A DNA stretch of 64,000 nt, taken from positions 57,759,946 through 57,823,945 of the forward strand of contig CM063110.1 of the NCBI GenBank assembly GCA_031841125.1, read 5' to 3'. Under the pieces are notes generated by a model that saw only the letters and a program-made list of their open reading frames with translations, was not told where the DNA came from and did no database searches. Position 1 is the first letter of the stretch. Each line of letters starts with the position of its first letter. Source of the stretch: Acanthococcus lagerstroemiae (Eukaryota > Arthropoda > Insecta > Hemiptera > Eriococcidae). Shown here one piece after another: positions 42,950-54,261 of the stretch. The position numbers and the translations under genes are program-made.

Positions 42950-44027
42950 CTCCCCCCCCCCCGTTGTGACTGTCAATATTGGGTGCACTTTTTGTTGTAC
43001 TTTTTTTTTCCCCGTGCCGATAAATTCATGCCGCAAAAATTGTAGAAGTTCCAACACTGACTCAACTCAAAATTCCCAAGTATCAAACAAAGTAAAAAAA
43101 AAAAAATTTGATTGACTCATTGGATTCTTTCAACTGATGACTCCGCTTAAAATTCCCAAATATCAAAGCAAAAAAAAAACCTTTTGACTTGTGGGATATT
43201 CTCAACTTCTCAACTCAATTCCCAAGTGTCAGAGCAAATAAAAAAAAACGTTTGATAGACTTACTGGATTTGTCCAACTGATGACTACTCAAAATTCCCA
43301 ATTATCAAAGCAAAATCGACTTGCTGGATTTTCCAAACTTCTCAACTCAATTTCCAAGTATCAAAGCAAGCAAAACAAAATCAAAAAAAGAACATTTGTG
43401 GGTGGGAGATGGCTAAGGCACCTGTACCAATTTTTTTCTTCTTTTTTTTTCTTTCTTTCCCCTATCTTTTGTTTCTTTTTTATTTTTTCTGTTTTTTTTT
43501 GTTTCATTTTGTTTTATTTTCATTATTATTATTATTATTTTCAACAAGTTTGTATTTTCTTTTTTTATTCTCCTCTTATTCAGAGTTGTATTATTAATTA
43601 AGAACGGTCTCCTCTGTAATTGGCCAACGGCTGTTGAGGGGACCTTAAATAAATTAAATTAAATTAAAATAAACATTTGACTTGTTGGATTTTCCCAACT
43701 CCGCCCGACTAAAATGGTAAATTTTCCCAATTTTTCCTGTTTTTTTTTGTTTCATTTTGTTTTATTTTCATTATTATTATTTTCAACAAGTTTGAATTTT
43801 CTTTTTTTATTTTCCTCTTATTCACAGTTGTATTATTAATTAAGAACGGTCTCCTCTGTAATTGGCCCATGGCTGTTGAGGGGACCTTAAATAAATTAAA
43901 TTAAAATAAACATTTGACTTGTTGGATTTTCCCAACTCCGCCCGACTGAAATGGTAAATTTTCCCAACTGCTGAGTGAAAAATACCAACGAGGGTACGTG
44001 GAGTTGTCCCCAATCGGTACGTCCCTG
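42950..44027. repeat. Large copy of the hAT-like tandem-repeat family
   Basis: The right end CGGTACGTCCCTG (44,015-44,027) and preceding 'tttcccaactgctgagtgaa' match the 3006-3296 element. The interior holds at least four ~65-bp units of 'actcaaaattcccaa(g)tatcaaagcaaaaaaaa...gacttgttggatttt'. A ~235-250-bp block ('tgttttattttcattattat' ... 'gaacggtctcctctgtaatt' ... 'ctgttgaggggaccttaaat') occurs twice, near 43,500-43,725 and 43,745-43,965. That block looks like a LINE 3' UTR with an (AAATT)n tail, inserted and then tandemly duplicated together with one repeat unit. The left end could not be placed. Confidence 0.65.
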
Positions 44028-46940
44028 GTTACACCACCAGAATTTCAAAAAGTTTAGAGCAATAACGACCCAAAGTACCTACACTTACGTCGCTTTTATA
44101 TTCGGTAGAAAGTGCAAATGCGACGTTTTTCTTCCGAAGTCAGCATGTACTATACATAGTGAACAAACTGACGTTTGCGCTGTTGTTCTTCCAAAAAATC
44201 ACACCAAACCTGATCATTTTCAACAACGACACAACTTCCCTCTATCGGCAGGAAGATGAATTACAAATCTGTCGTCGCTCACCCGGATGTGAATCGTCAT
44301 GATAAGACTTATTACGCAAAAAAGTACACAATTCCATATTTAGCAGTTCAGTCATTGTTCTACCGGGACAGCGATATGTCATTTGATTTCGAATTTTTCA
44401 CCCAATGACGTGATACTACCCGGAGGGGGGGGGGTGAAAATCGTAGCTTAGTAATACTCACACGGAGGAGTACTTTAGGCATGAATTTCATGGCCACAGT
44501 TTCGAAAGTAGTTTTCCTCTTTGCATACCTGCGTGGTGGAAGGACATTGTCACACGGATATGTCGCATATACCCACATTCCAATACCTTCTCTGGCCGCC
44601 CATTCTCGGCGTCGCTTGGTATTCTCCGCGTCGGCTTGGAACGAATGACCGCATAAAGAGGAATACGCAACTACATACGCTATACATCACGATGGTAACG
44701 TTTTTCTGCGGAACATTTTTTACGGAGCGTTTTCTGCGGAATTTTTCTCTTTCGCATTGCGAGCTATTCGCCGTATTCGTGTCAAAAACCCGTTTCTCCA
44801 AGAAAAGTCTCGTTCCTAAGATCTAAAGTTTTTTCTTCTGAAGGCAAAATTAACGAGCAATATTTTATTTATATATTTATTTTTAAATCGAAAAATTCAG
44901 AGGTTGGCAGCTAAGGGAGGGGAGACATAAGATTTTCACAAGGAAAACTGCAATCCCCATTGACAAATTTTCGAAATTTTGAAAAATAAAGTTATTTCGT
45001 ACACAAAAATTTTTCAGAGATCAAATAACGTAGTTGCACTACATACATACCTAGTATGTGCAGTGGTCCTTATTTATTCTTGGTGAAAAAAATTTCACAT
45101 TTTCGGTCGAGCCAAAAAGAACATTATCTAAAAATCGTCAACCCGTGCCGCAAGGAAGGAAGCGTTCTTATAGAAAATTACATCGACTTTTGGAATTTGA
45201 GTGTCAGTCACTGGAGAAGTCTTCCTATAGGAACCCGAAAACTATTTTCTTTCCCAAAATTAAGCTTTAAGGCTTCCTGAATTCACTTCAATGATTATCT
45301 TCCTCCCTCCTAAATCACTCAGGAAGGGACTAATTCTAGTTACTTCAGTTTTCTTCAGTTTCCAAATTCTTTACGTTGTCGTTTTGAATCCATAAATCTA
45401 TTTCTGGGTTCCTTTCTCTTCTTCTCTCAACCCTTCAGGTTCTACAGGGCAGGGGTTATTCTAAGAAATTTCACTAACTGCACAAAAGCTGAACGTCTAA
45501 GAATTTGCGAAAAAATATTTAATATTATCGACCGCGGAAGTGAGTAATCTTGTTTTTATTGGGACCCAAGAGGAGCGATTCTACGCTGGCTGAATGAAAA
45601 TGATCGGCGCCGGAAAGAAACAACGAAGGCAAAGGACCAAAAATATATAAAGGTATTTTTCATGAAGCCGAGGCTCCCGATGAAGAAAATGATGATATTT
45701 CCACAGGTATTTCATTTTTGTAGATAACTGTTCAATATTATTAGTTATTATTACTTATTAAGTATCTACAAGTGTTTCTTTCTGAGTAAGTACACACTTT
45801 TTGTAAATTATAATGGTCTGAATCATTTCTTTTTTGCATTTTTTGGCTAAAAATTTTCAAATATCAACTGCACATTTTTTCACCAGCTGCACATTGCATT
45901 TTGTCAGACGCGCAAAATGTGTCCAGGTGCGCCTTAGGGGCCACATTATTTATATTATAAATACAGGGTCTGTGGCTCGCTGACTTGAAATTGAAGAAAG
46001 TTTATCACACTGCACATTATTACGGAAGTACATCTACGTAACGTACTTTACTTATCTTACATAACCGAACAAAAATACAAAAATAAGAATTTGCAGCGAA
46101 GTTTTGCTCCTCGTGATCAATTTGGCTTTGAAATCTCAAACTCCAAAAATCAATGTTAATGCTCATAATAACGTCTGCCTCTCGCGAAACGGTTTCACCT
46201 TTTCCGATTTGCTCAAACTTTTCAGAAAATATGTTTCCAACTTACGTCACCGATCTAGCGGTGGCCTTATAATAAATCAATAGTCGAAAGTAAGGATCAT
46301 CCTAGCGTTTACTAATTTCTGTTACTTACTAAAAGAGGGAGGAAAATATATTAGCCCCCGCTCCCATGATTTGTGTAGCAAGTAGGTTCCTAAATCAAGA
46401 GGTATAAATAAAAATACCATGTTTGAATCTGATGTGATATAACTTCTTAACGTTCAGCAAACTTTAAACCTGGAAATATTGACTTCATTTCTGCGCACAG
46501 TGCTAAATCAAAAGAATGGTGCAAACTGAATTCAAAGATACACGAGGCAGGAATTCTTGAATTTTCTGATAAAATTATTAAAAAACATGAAACACTGATG
46601 AAAATACCTCGAATTCAAGTATTTCAAGTCCAGGGTGACACACAAATTAGGAGCTAATAAGTATGGTACTCACAAAATATAAATTCCACGATGAAGAGTA
46701 TTGATCAAAGGTGACTTACCTGAAACAAAAACCAAAATATACAAATCAAAATAAATTAGTAACAAATACAACACATTCAAAATGGGATCACAAACCGCTA
46801 GCGGCGAAAACGTGATGTGTAATACAGAATTATTATGAGCCTAGGTTTGAGAGAGAGAGAGCTTCCTGAAATACAGATTCGGTGACCTCAATTATCATAT
46901 TTTTGATATAGTACGTGTTCGAATTGATATTCAATACTAG
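44028..46940. other. No gene recognised
   Basis: Nearly 3 kb of anonymous, mostly AT-rich sequence; a G-run lies at 44,424-44,433 and a (GA)n tract near 46,850. The open frames at 43,975-44,259 and 44,488-44,826 carry no known motif. Confidence 0.4.
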
Positions 46941-46944
46941 TCCC

Positions 46945-47550
46945 TTCTTACCAAAGCCTAAAGGGTCAGAAGGAGAAAGAAAAGAGCACCAGAAATGAAT
47001 TCAGCAATCCATGAAACCTTACTTTCAATACAAGCAAGGTAAGAATTTGAGTAATTGCAAGACAGCCCTTTGCGGAGCTTAAAGTGTTGAGGGGAGGTGA
47101 GCAAGAAACCTAAAAACTGTCTCAGGGACTCAGAAAGTCTTACTAACAACGTAAAAAACTTGGCAATTGGAGAGATTTGAGTACTTGCATATTAGACAGG
47201 AGTAGAGTGAAGCCTCACAGGTGGAGGGAATGGAGAAAATGGCCCTTGAAACGAATTCGGAGATCGAACAAAAGTGTACTATCGACGTGAAGAACTTGGA
47301 AATCGGGGTGATTGGAGTACCTCAAGATCAGTCCTCTGAAGAGCTCGAAGGATTTGAGGAAGGAAAGAAAAAACTCCTGAGATGGATTTAGTAACCCAAG
47401 AAATCCACCACTGATGTACAAACTCAAAACAGAAGAAAATTCGAGTAACTGGAAATTAGCTCCTCGTGGAACCAAGAAGGTTAAGGGGAGAGAGGAAATA
47501 CTGTCTAAAATGAATTCAGCCACTCTTCTCCCACTGAAGAAATAAAACAA
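46945..47550. repeat. Degenerate ~130-bp tandem repeat, about five units
   Basis: Landmarks 'gagtaattgcaagac' (47,049), 'gagtacttgcatattagac' (47,172), 'gagtacctcaagatcagtcc' (47,312) and 'gagtaactggaaattag' (47,443) recur. Between them come a 'gaggggaggtgagcaagaaa'-like purine stretch and an 'aaatgaattcagcaa'-like word. Spacing is 123-142 bp. It is polypurine on the plus strand. The minus-strand 111-codon frame across it (47,215-47,550) is incidental. Confidence 0.7.
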
Positions 47551-47786
47551 ATTTTAGGCTTATATGGAAAGACGTCCCTAGCGACTAAAGCTCAAATTCC
47601 GAAGAGTGCTAATTTCCATAAGAAATCCCCCCCCCCTCTCGTGACACGGGTTAACCTTTTCCAAATTTTGCTTGAAGTCTCCAGAATTCCCTCCCCCCCC
47701 CCAATATTTGAAATTAGTTTAGGCGATAGCTTATTACAAGATCAAAAGTCAAAAATAAGGGCTGTTCTAATACCTACAGTTACAAA

Positions 47787-48186
47787 CAGGGATGGGTTTC
47801 CCAAAAAATAATTTCAATTGGGATTTCGAAAAAGGGGAATCCCCCCTGCCCTTTAAAAAATCGAGAATGTTACGTGAAACGCTAAATATTATCTAGAAAA
47901 CGATTTTTCCCCTCGGGAAACGTAAATTCTCATTATTGAATATCAAATGACAAAGAATGCGAAGTGGAGAGCAAACTCAGTCGCTTAGCACACTCTCGGA
48001 CTTGATTTTTAGGTTTCCTGATGTTTTTAATTGGGAATCGGGGAAATGTGAATGCCTATTGAAAATATATACATGGAAATTGGGAAATCTTGTTGCAAAA
48101 TTTTATTGGGAAAACGGGAAGCTGGAATTTATAATGAAAATGGTTAAAATACCGGGAAACGGGAATTTTTTTGGGAGACACCCATG
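47787..48186. mobile_element. hAT-type MITE with 8-bp target duplication
   Basis: A 400-bp element starting CAGGGATGGGTTTCCCAAAA. The reverse complement of the right end is CATGGGTGTCTCCCAAAAAA, an imperfect terminal repeat. Flanks gttacaaa (47,779-47,786) and gttacaag (48,187-48,194) match at 7 of 8 bases. The interior repeats the words 'gggaaac' and 'attggga' in both orientations. Non-coding. Confidence 0.82.
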
Positions 48187-48194
48187 GTTACAAG

Positions 48195-48545
48195 AAGTAA
48201 AGGTACGGTCGCACCTCCCAAGCTTTCTGCAGGTTTTCATGCACTGTTGTAGTAAGATATTAATAATCCCATTTTGTGCTTGCATATCTACCTATTACTT
48301 AGCTTACTTAATAGCTTAGGTTTGCTCAAGCTGAAATGTGTCATAGAAACCTGCGTCTACACCACGCAACAATGAGGAATAAATGTATTCGAGGACATCA
48401 GTTCCAGTTATCTTGATATGAAAGTTCAGATCTTTTTAATTTAATTTAAGTGAATTACTCATTATATACTCATACTTAAGTAGGTACATGTATTCTTCTT
48501 TAGCCCTAGCAGAGTAAATACTTTTCTGCAAATCACGCAATAAAT
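48195..48545. other. No feature seen
   Basis: AT-rich sequence without motifs. Confidence 0.45.
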
Positions 48546-48548
48546 TAG

Positions 48549-48854
48549 CCTACGTGTCTGTTTTCAGCCACAAACCAATACTTCAGTGAATGTAAACGAA
48601 GTAATGCTGGAAGGCCGGCTCTTTGTGCGATTTGGTTCTTTTGTACCTGGCAATGGCATAGCTACAAACTTCATCTGCCAACTCAGGAGGTTGAAACAGG
48701 GGAAAAGACGTTCGACGAGTTTGTTCGAACAGTTCTTACTCAACATTTTACAAATGATATTTATAATTATCCACCCGTCCGTGATTTTGTAGCATTCAAT
48801 TTCGATCAGTTTAACCAAGTAGCTGGGATCCCATTCATTTTAAAATCTTATTGA
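48549..48854 (+). CDS. Possible terminal exon or unlisted ORF (unknown protein)
   Basis: A 101-codon frame without ATG near its start is open from just after a stop at 48,546 to TGA at 48,852-48,854. Its C-terminal half reads like a natural protein: EKTFDEFVRTVLTQHF, then TNDIYNYPPVRDFVAFNFDQ, then FNQVAGIPFILKSY. A splice-acceptor-like gtctgttttcag lies at 48,556-48,567, so it could be a last exon beginning at 48,568. I do not recognise the family. Two other frames are also open here (plus 48,586-48,792 and minus 48,564-48,818), so base composition alone may explain the openness. No upstream exon was found. Confidence 0.2.
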   Translation, partial: PTCLFSATNQYFSECKRSNAGRPALCAIWFFCTWQWHSYKLHLPTQEVETGEKTFDEFVRTVLTQHFTNDIYNYPPVRDFVAFNFDQFNQVAGIPFILKSY

Positions 48855-49286
48855 CGAATAAACTGACGGCGAATTTCTGATTTGTTTGCCGTTATACTTC
48901 AAGAGAAAGGAAAAGAATGAATAAGCGGAGCTGTGCAGCCTGACACTTGAGACGATGTATTTATCATAGAACAGAATTATTTAAGGATACTATAATAAAT
49001 ATCAGGTATGCTCACTCGAAATTTTAGAACCGAACTAGTCCGACGATTCGGAGTTTGACTGCGCGGAATACTACGCTGCAGTTCCGCGTACTCAAACTTC
49101 GCACCATCTTACTAGTTGGAATGCAAACGCACTAAAAACGCTATTATCTAAATGAAACTGAGTTAATTTGTTCCAGTCTCGCCAGAGGGCGTTCTGTCAA
49201 CTTAGTGATGCCAATCGATGCAGTCATACCTGTTCGGTGGGTAGACTGGAGCTTAGGATTTACAAAGGCTACTACCTCATTTATTT
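48855..49286. other. Spacer with an imperfect hairpin
   Basis: No gene. 49,032-49,122 forms an imperfect inverted repeat: 'actagtccgacgattcggag' with 'tttga.t.cgcggaa', against the inverse 'actagtaagatggtgcgaag' with 'tttgagtacgcggaa'. The sequence at 49,274-49,286 (acctcatttattt) is the left target duplication of the next element. Confidence 0.5.
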
Positions 49287-49892
49287 CCGACTCCCTCAAG
49301 ATATCCCGAAGCGACTTCCCCAGCCGCGTAAACTCACCGTACGCAACGCAACGTCCGCTCTCAGATGAGGGTCTTCGATGCAGCTAGCCGACATCACCAC
49401 CAAATGTCGGTCACGAATCCGGTCGCTCACTTTCGCAATAGTGCAGCCGACCTTCCGGAGACAGCGCTAGCGCCTAACGATACTCGGGGAGAATGCCAGG
49501 TGAGCTGCTACACGGGGCTTTATGATCATTGAGATCATACCTCCTCAGCTCGGATTACAGGAAGACGCGAACGCTGTCACCACCTGCCTACGTCGCTACA
49601 CGTGCCAAGACGAGGTGAGGAGAGAGTGAAGAGGAAGCCGGTCCGGCCATGGGGGATCTGAATTCCAGGCTAGTGCCCGGGGAGCGCGGACCTCGGTCAG
49701 TAGGGAACTACATGGTGTCTCCGGCAGGACGCGCGCACCGGAAGCGGCACGGCGAAATGGGGGCTCGGGCCGGCCTCAAAGCGTTCCTCCGGCCACTGGT
49801 GCGATACTCAAAAGGGTAGTTCCCGGGGCTGGGGGTGCGGTGTCTCAGGGGCCACTTTGGCATGCGTGCATCGCAGTACGTCCCACCACACC
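49287..49892 (+). mobile_element. 606-bp non-autonomous element with R1-like LINE 3' end
   Basis: It is flanked by acctcatttattt at 49,274-49,286 and 49,893-49,905, a perfect 13-bp target duplication that fixes both ends. The 3' part (about 49,765-49,892) carries the tail shared with the R1-like LINE copies: 'ggtgcggtgtctcaggggcc', 'actttggcatgcgtgcatcg', and the terminus 'cgtcccaccacacc'. The first ~450 bp is CG-rich, begins ccgactccctcaagatatcc, and has no reverse-transcriptase homology. It therefore looks like either the 5' UTR of the LINE joined to its 3' UTR by internal deletion, or a short parasite that borrowed the LINE tail. No pol III A/B boxes of tRNA type were seen. Confidence 0.85.
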
Positions 49893-49905
49893 ACCTCATT
49901 TATTT

Positions 49906-50237
49906 AAGAATTTTCCAGGCTGCCAGTCATCATCTTCCAAATTTGATATCAGATGATTATGAAACTAACCTGCATAAGACACTGATGGCTCAAGAACTAG
50001 TTCAGTTACACTCTCCACCTTCCTTCCAGTAATATCGCAATCAATACATTCTGCACTGGCTGAAGAGGCAAGCATGTGATATAGCACACATTAAAATTGG
50101 ACTGGTAAGGCACTTTCCATGGCATTACTACATTCTGTTTCATAACCGGCTGGAAAATCAAGAAAAGCCATACCAAATCAACATGTCCGTGTTTGTCTAA
50201 CATTGTTCGAAAATGTTAGCACATGTTATTCAGTATA
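49906..50237. other. No feature seen
   Basis: Spacer between the 606-bp element and the fold-back element. No motif recognised. Confidence 0.45.
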
Positions 50238-51879
50238 CAGTGTGGTACAGATCATCACGCAACATAGGAAAGTCGCATAGAGCACACGTTGATGTGTACC
50301 ACTGTGGAAAACGTCGTAATGGTACAGATCAATACGCAACATTACGCTGGTTGTGGAATAATTTCATCGAAAATGTTTGGGAAAAAAGTGCCGATAATTT
50401 CCGAAGCCAATGTTTCCAAAGAATTTCATGAAAATTCATCGAGAAATTTCGCTAATTTTTTAAGAATAATAAGAATTGGGGAAAAAACTACGACGGTTTT
50501 TAAAGGATTTTATCAACGAACTTCAGGTAAAATGTTCTCCGAAGAATTTCATCGAAAATCTTCGGGGGAAATTTTTAGAAATAAATACTGATAATTTCCG
50601 AAGAATCTCTTCGAAAATCTTATTTTACAAAAATGTCTTTAAAAATCTTCGGTAGAATTTTCGATGATTTTTGAACGATTTTGTAGGAAATATTCAGGGA
50701 AAACTCGGACGGTTTTGCAGAATTCTATCATGAAGAATTTCGTACTTCGTAGTAGGTGAAAAACTCCCAAGGTTTTGAAAAATTGTATCAACAATCTTTA
50801 GGTAAAATGTTCTCCGAAGAATTTAATCGAAAATCGAGAAAAATCTTCGGAAAAATTTTTTGATGACTAGGAATTTTATCTAAAATTTTTGAAGAAAACA
50901 ATTCCGATAGTTTCCGAAGAATCTCATAGGAAATCTTTGGAAAAATTTCATGAAAATCCTTCGAGAAAATCTTCCGATGAGTTTTGGAGAATTTCATGAA
51001 AATATTCGGGGGAAAACGCCGATGGTTTTTGAAGAATTTTTATTAAACAATCTTCAGGAAAAATGTTTGATGATCTCCGAAGAATCTCATCGAGAATCTT
51101 CGGGAACCATATACGATGATTTTAAGAAATTTCATCGGACATTTTTGGAAAACAATTCCCATAATTTCCGAAGATTTTCATCGGAAATCTTTTAAAAAAG
51201 TTTCCAATATTTTCCGAAGAATCTCAACAAATCACTTCAGGAAAATTTTCTGATTTTCGATTTACTCAAATCAAAAATTAATTTTTCACCTACTACAAAC
51301 TACGAAATTCTTCATGATAGAATTCTGCAAAACCGTCTCAGTTTTCCTCGAATATTTCCTACGAAATCCTTCAAAAATCATCCGAAAATTCTACCGAAGA
51401 TTTTTAAAGACATTTTTTGTAAAATAAGATTTTCTTTGGAAATTATTGGTATTTGTTTCAGAAAACTTCCGATGACATTCGTTAGAAGTTATCGGAGAAT
51501 TTTCTCAAAAATTTTCCCCGAAGATTTTCGATGAAATTCTTTGTAAAACATTTTACTTGAAGTTTGTTGATAAAATCCATTAAAAACCGTCGTAGTTTTT
51601 TCCCAATTCCTATTATTCTTCAAAAATTAGCATAAGGGTTTCTCGATGAATTTTCATGAAATTCTTTGGGAAACATTGGAAATTTTCCCCAAAGATTTCC
51701 GTTGAGATTCTTCGGAAATGATCGGTATTTTGCTTCCCAAACATTTTCCATGCAAATATTCCACAACTAGCGTAATGTTGCCTGTTGATCTGTACCATTA
51801 TGACGTTTTCCACAGTGGTACACATCAACGTGTGCTCTATGGGACTTTCCTATGCTGCGTGATGATCTGTACCACACTG
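50238..51879. mobile_element. 1.64-kb fold-back element, TA target, long arms
   Basis: The left end CAGTGTGGTACAGATCATCA and the right end are inverse copies. Homology continues inward for at least ~520 bp on each side: 'gtaccactgtggaaaacgtc', 'ttttttaagaataataag', 'actacgacggtttttaaagg', 'agaattctatcatgaagaat', 'cacctactac'. TA lies just outside both ends (50,236-50,237 and 51,880-51,881), suggesting Tc1/mariner-like insertion. The arms and the centre (50,770-51,270) are built from many diverged copies of the self-complementary word 'ccgaagaatttcatcgaaaa', usually followed by 'tcttcgg'. No transposase is present. Confidence 0.85.
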
Positions 51880-51881
51880 TA

Positions 51882-52399
51882 CGTAAATGTGGAAACATCC
51901 AACCTAGGCGCAAGCTAAACGTCCTGGCGTCAGCTTTGCCTTGAAAAAGAATGACAACCCAAGCAGTCACTTCTTGGTAGGACAGTTATTTTTGATGTGG
52001 ATATGATTCCCTTGTCCCCTACGGCATTGTGCTGAGTCTCTTAATTACTTGTAAATTATAGTGCTCGGGTAAGAGAAGCGCCCGCTGCCGTGATTTAGCG
52101 GACACCGGCAGCAGCGATTCAGGAGGCACCGGCGGCGCCAATTCCGGAGGCACTTGAAACGATGATCATCGAAGCCCCAGCATCACGGCACCGAAGAAAG
52201 CGCCGAATAAACTTAATGATTTTATTTCTTTAATAAAATGTAGACACAAATATGTAAAAATTAAATAAGAAAAGCTTCCCAAAGGTATATTGCCTCCACG
52301 TGGTATATAGGTGACCGGAAGTGGCTCTACCCCCGGCAACAGAACCTCTGTGTAGGGCTGAAATTCTGCGAGGACCCTCTCCTATTTAATGTAGCTGCC
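51882..52399. other. No gene recognised
   Basis: Includes a CG-rich stretch (52,078-52,205) with repeated 'accggcagc', 'caccggcggc' and 'ccggaggcac' words, which might be coding-derived or a small repeat. It is followed by AATAAA words near 52,207 and 52,232. No protein motif recognised. Confidence 0.35.
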
Positions 52400-52745
52400 T
52401 GGCTACATTCTATGCGAGCGTCTAACACACGTCTTTTATCGCTTGCATTCCTGCACTCCCGGTACATGATCTTTCCAAAACCATGTTCTTCTTCTTATTA
52501 TTTTCATGACTCGCTTCTTTTTCTCCCTCAGTCGGCTAGGCAGGATATTCGTTTAGTTTAGTTCAGACACAGTTAATGTTTCAGCACTCTCAGGCAGATC
52601 TGGTTTTACTATCAGTCAATTAATACACACGCTTTCTCTACATGCTCTCGTTTTTTAATGATTTGGGATGCCCTCGCTGCAGTCCGGACTGAACACTTCT
52701 CTCGCAAAAATTTCGAAAAACCCGCGATTTTTTATTACAGACATT
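52400..52745. repeat. Diverged dispersed repeat, copy 2
   Basis: Partner of 37,690-38,150, in the same orientation. It shares 'gtctaacacacgtcttttat', 'gtcggctaggcaggatattc' and 'ctgcagtccggactgaacac', plus a final 'cgcgattttttattacagac' region. It is shorter than copy 1. Family unknown. Confidence 0.65.
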
Positions 52746-54039
52746 GCCAACTCTACTAGCACAGAATTCTGCTTCTACATAGTGCCCAAGCTCATCTGAT
52801 AATTGCAGAAGGTAAGGGCGATTGCGAGTGGCGTTTCTGCAGATAGAGGGCACCAAGCCTGCAGAGCCTGTAGAAACGGACATGGCTGAGAAAGGCATCC
52901 GACGATGAGATGGAAGAACGAGTCTCCGATTTGCACGGCCGAGCAACTGGCAAAAGGAAAAAGCGTGTTACGTACTCTTCGCATGAACACAAATAATTCG
53001 CTTTCATGAGAGAAAATGCGGTTACGCCAGACGGCCTCACGAACCCGGCCCGGCTGTAGGGTTCGGCGAGCATCCGAATTTTCAAGCGGAGAATTTTGTC
53101 GTAGTGTGGCATCGCATTGCATCGGGTCGTATCGTCGCCGTATCGCATCGCGTGTCGTGTTTTAGGTTGTCGCATTCGCCGGATCGCATTCACGCAGCCC
53201 GTATTTATATTATTGTACTCGTATTTACGCCAACAATGGTAAACAACTATTCAAAACATTTTCAATTCACCGCCGCCAGACACGATCGCTTATATAATTA
53301 AAGGCCGCCGCTTTTCCGCGTCGCGTCGCATCGCTCCCGGCGGCGGCTGCCGTGCCCACTGCCGTTCGTGTATTTTATTAGTTTTTCCACCACAAGCGAG
53401 GGTAAAATTTCGCTTGAGATGCAGTTCGCGGCGTCCTCGGTATTTTCAATAAGCATATAAAACTTGGCGGATAAAGTTCCCAACTTTCCAAGTCGCCGCA
53501 GTACGAATGCCAAGTCGAGAGACGGATGTCTGAATGCGAGCGTCAAAAGCGAGCCGGCTAAGACGAAGCGGATTTTTCGCATTCGTGTGTCTCGACACGC
53601 AGCGCGTGCGGCAATAATCAGAAAAGTTAACGCGTTGGAACGCCAAATCGTAAACCCTCGACGGCAAGGCCACAAAGTCCGCTTACGAACAACTCGACCA
53701 TCTGGCACTTCCTCAAAAGTCATCCGACTCGTGAGGCGAATTCGAAAACGCTGTTTTCGAGGAGCTGCTTTCTCAATAGCAACGATGTTCTCCGGGAATT
53801 TTGCAGAATGTCAGTACAAAGTGCTCATCCGTATGCCGGTGCCTCTTACGACCTCCTTTTCGTCTTCTTCAATTCTGCTTTCTTTTGACAGTTTTGATAC
53901 GCCTGAAGTCCCAAAATAATACCAATTTATCCAAGCACTACACCAATTTCTAAGATCTTTAATTCGTCGAGCCGACCAGCCAAAATGGTGTCAAATGCTT
54001 CATCAACCAGACCAACCGGAATGGAAGTGGATCTTAGAT
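52746..54039. other. CG-richer sequence, no gene recognised
   Basis: Contains 'gcatcg'/'cgtatcg' word repeats at 53,100-53,190 and overlapping open frames on both strands (52,638-53,193 minus, 53,298-53,723 minus, 53,464-53,919 plus). The last is rich in Arg and Ser and shows no motif. Mutually overlapping frames in CG-rich DNA are weak evidence for coding. Confidence 0.35.
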
Positions 54040-54051
54040 TACTGATTTGAG

Positions 54052-54249
54052 GGGTCTGGTTGGCCGAGTGGATAGCACGCTGGTCTCGGAATTCGGAGGT
54101 ACTGTGTTTGAGTCCACGTAGCAACTCGCTACACTTCGACCTAGGCCGGTTTTTCGGCAAGAAGAGTAGAGAGCTAAGACAGCCCTAGGCGGATTCCAGG
54201 GCTCGGATTGAGAGTAAAATGACTAAATTTGATAAAAAGTGAGTACCTA
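54052..54249 (+). mobile_element. tRNA-derived SINE with 12-bp target duplications
   Basis: The head resembles a tRNA: an A box in ggttggccgagtggatagca (near 54,058) and a B box in gtgtttgagtccac (near 54,105), correctly spaced for internal RNA polymerase III promotion. A ~120-bp unrelated body and an A/T-rich end (aaaatgactaaatttgataa) follow. It is flanked by tactgatttgag at 54,040-54,051 and 54,250-54,261, exact on both sides, which shows recent insertion through a LINE machinery. The length is 198 bp. It is not a functional tRNA gene: the acceptor stem does not close and there is no normal 3' end. Confidence 0.88.
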
Positions 54250-54261
54250 TACTGATTTGAG

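Noticed and set aside
47215..47550. 111-codon minus-strand frame
   Set aside because: It is the antisense of a purine-rich tandem array; openness comes from composition.
53464..53919. 151-codon Arg/Ser-rich open frame
   Set aside because: A 141-codon frame overlaps it on the other strand, and no motif supports either.
54052..54130. tRNA gene
   Set aside because: A and B boxes are present, but the acceptor stem and 3' end are not tRNA-like, and target duplications mark it as a SINE.
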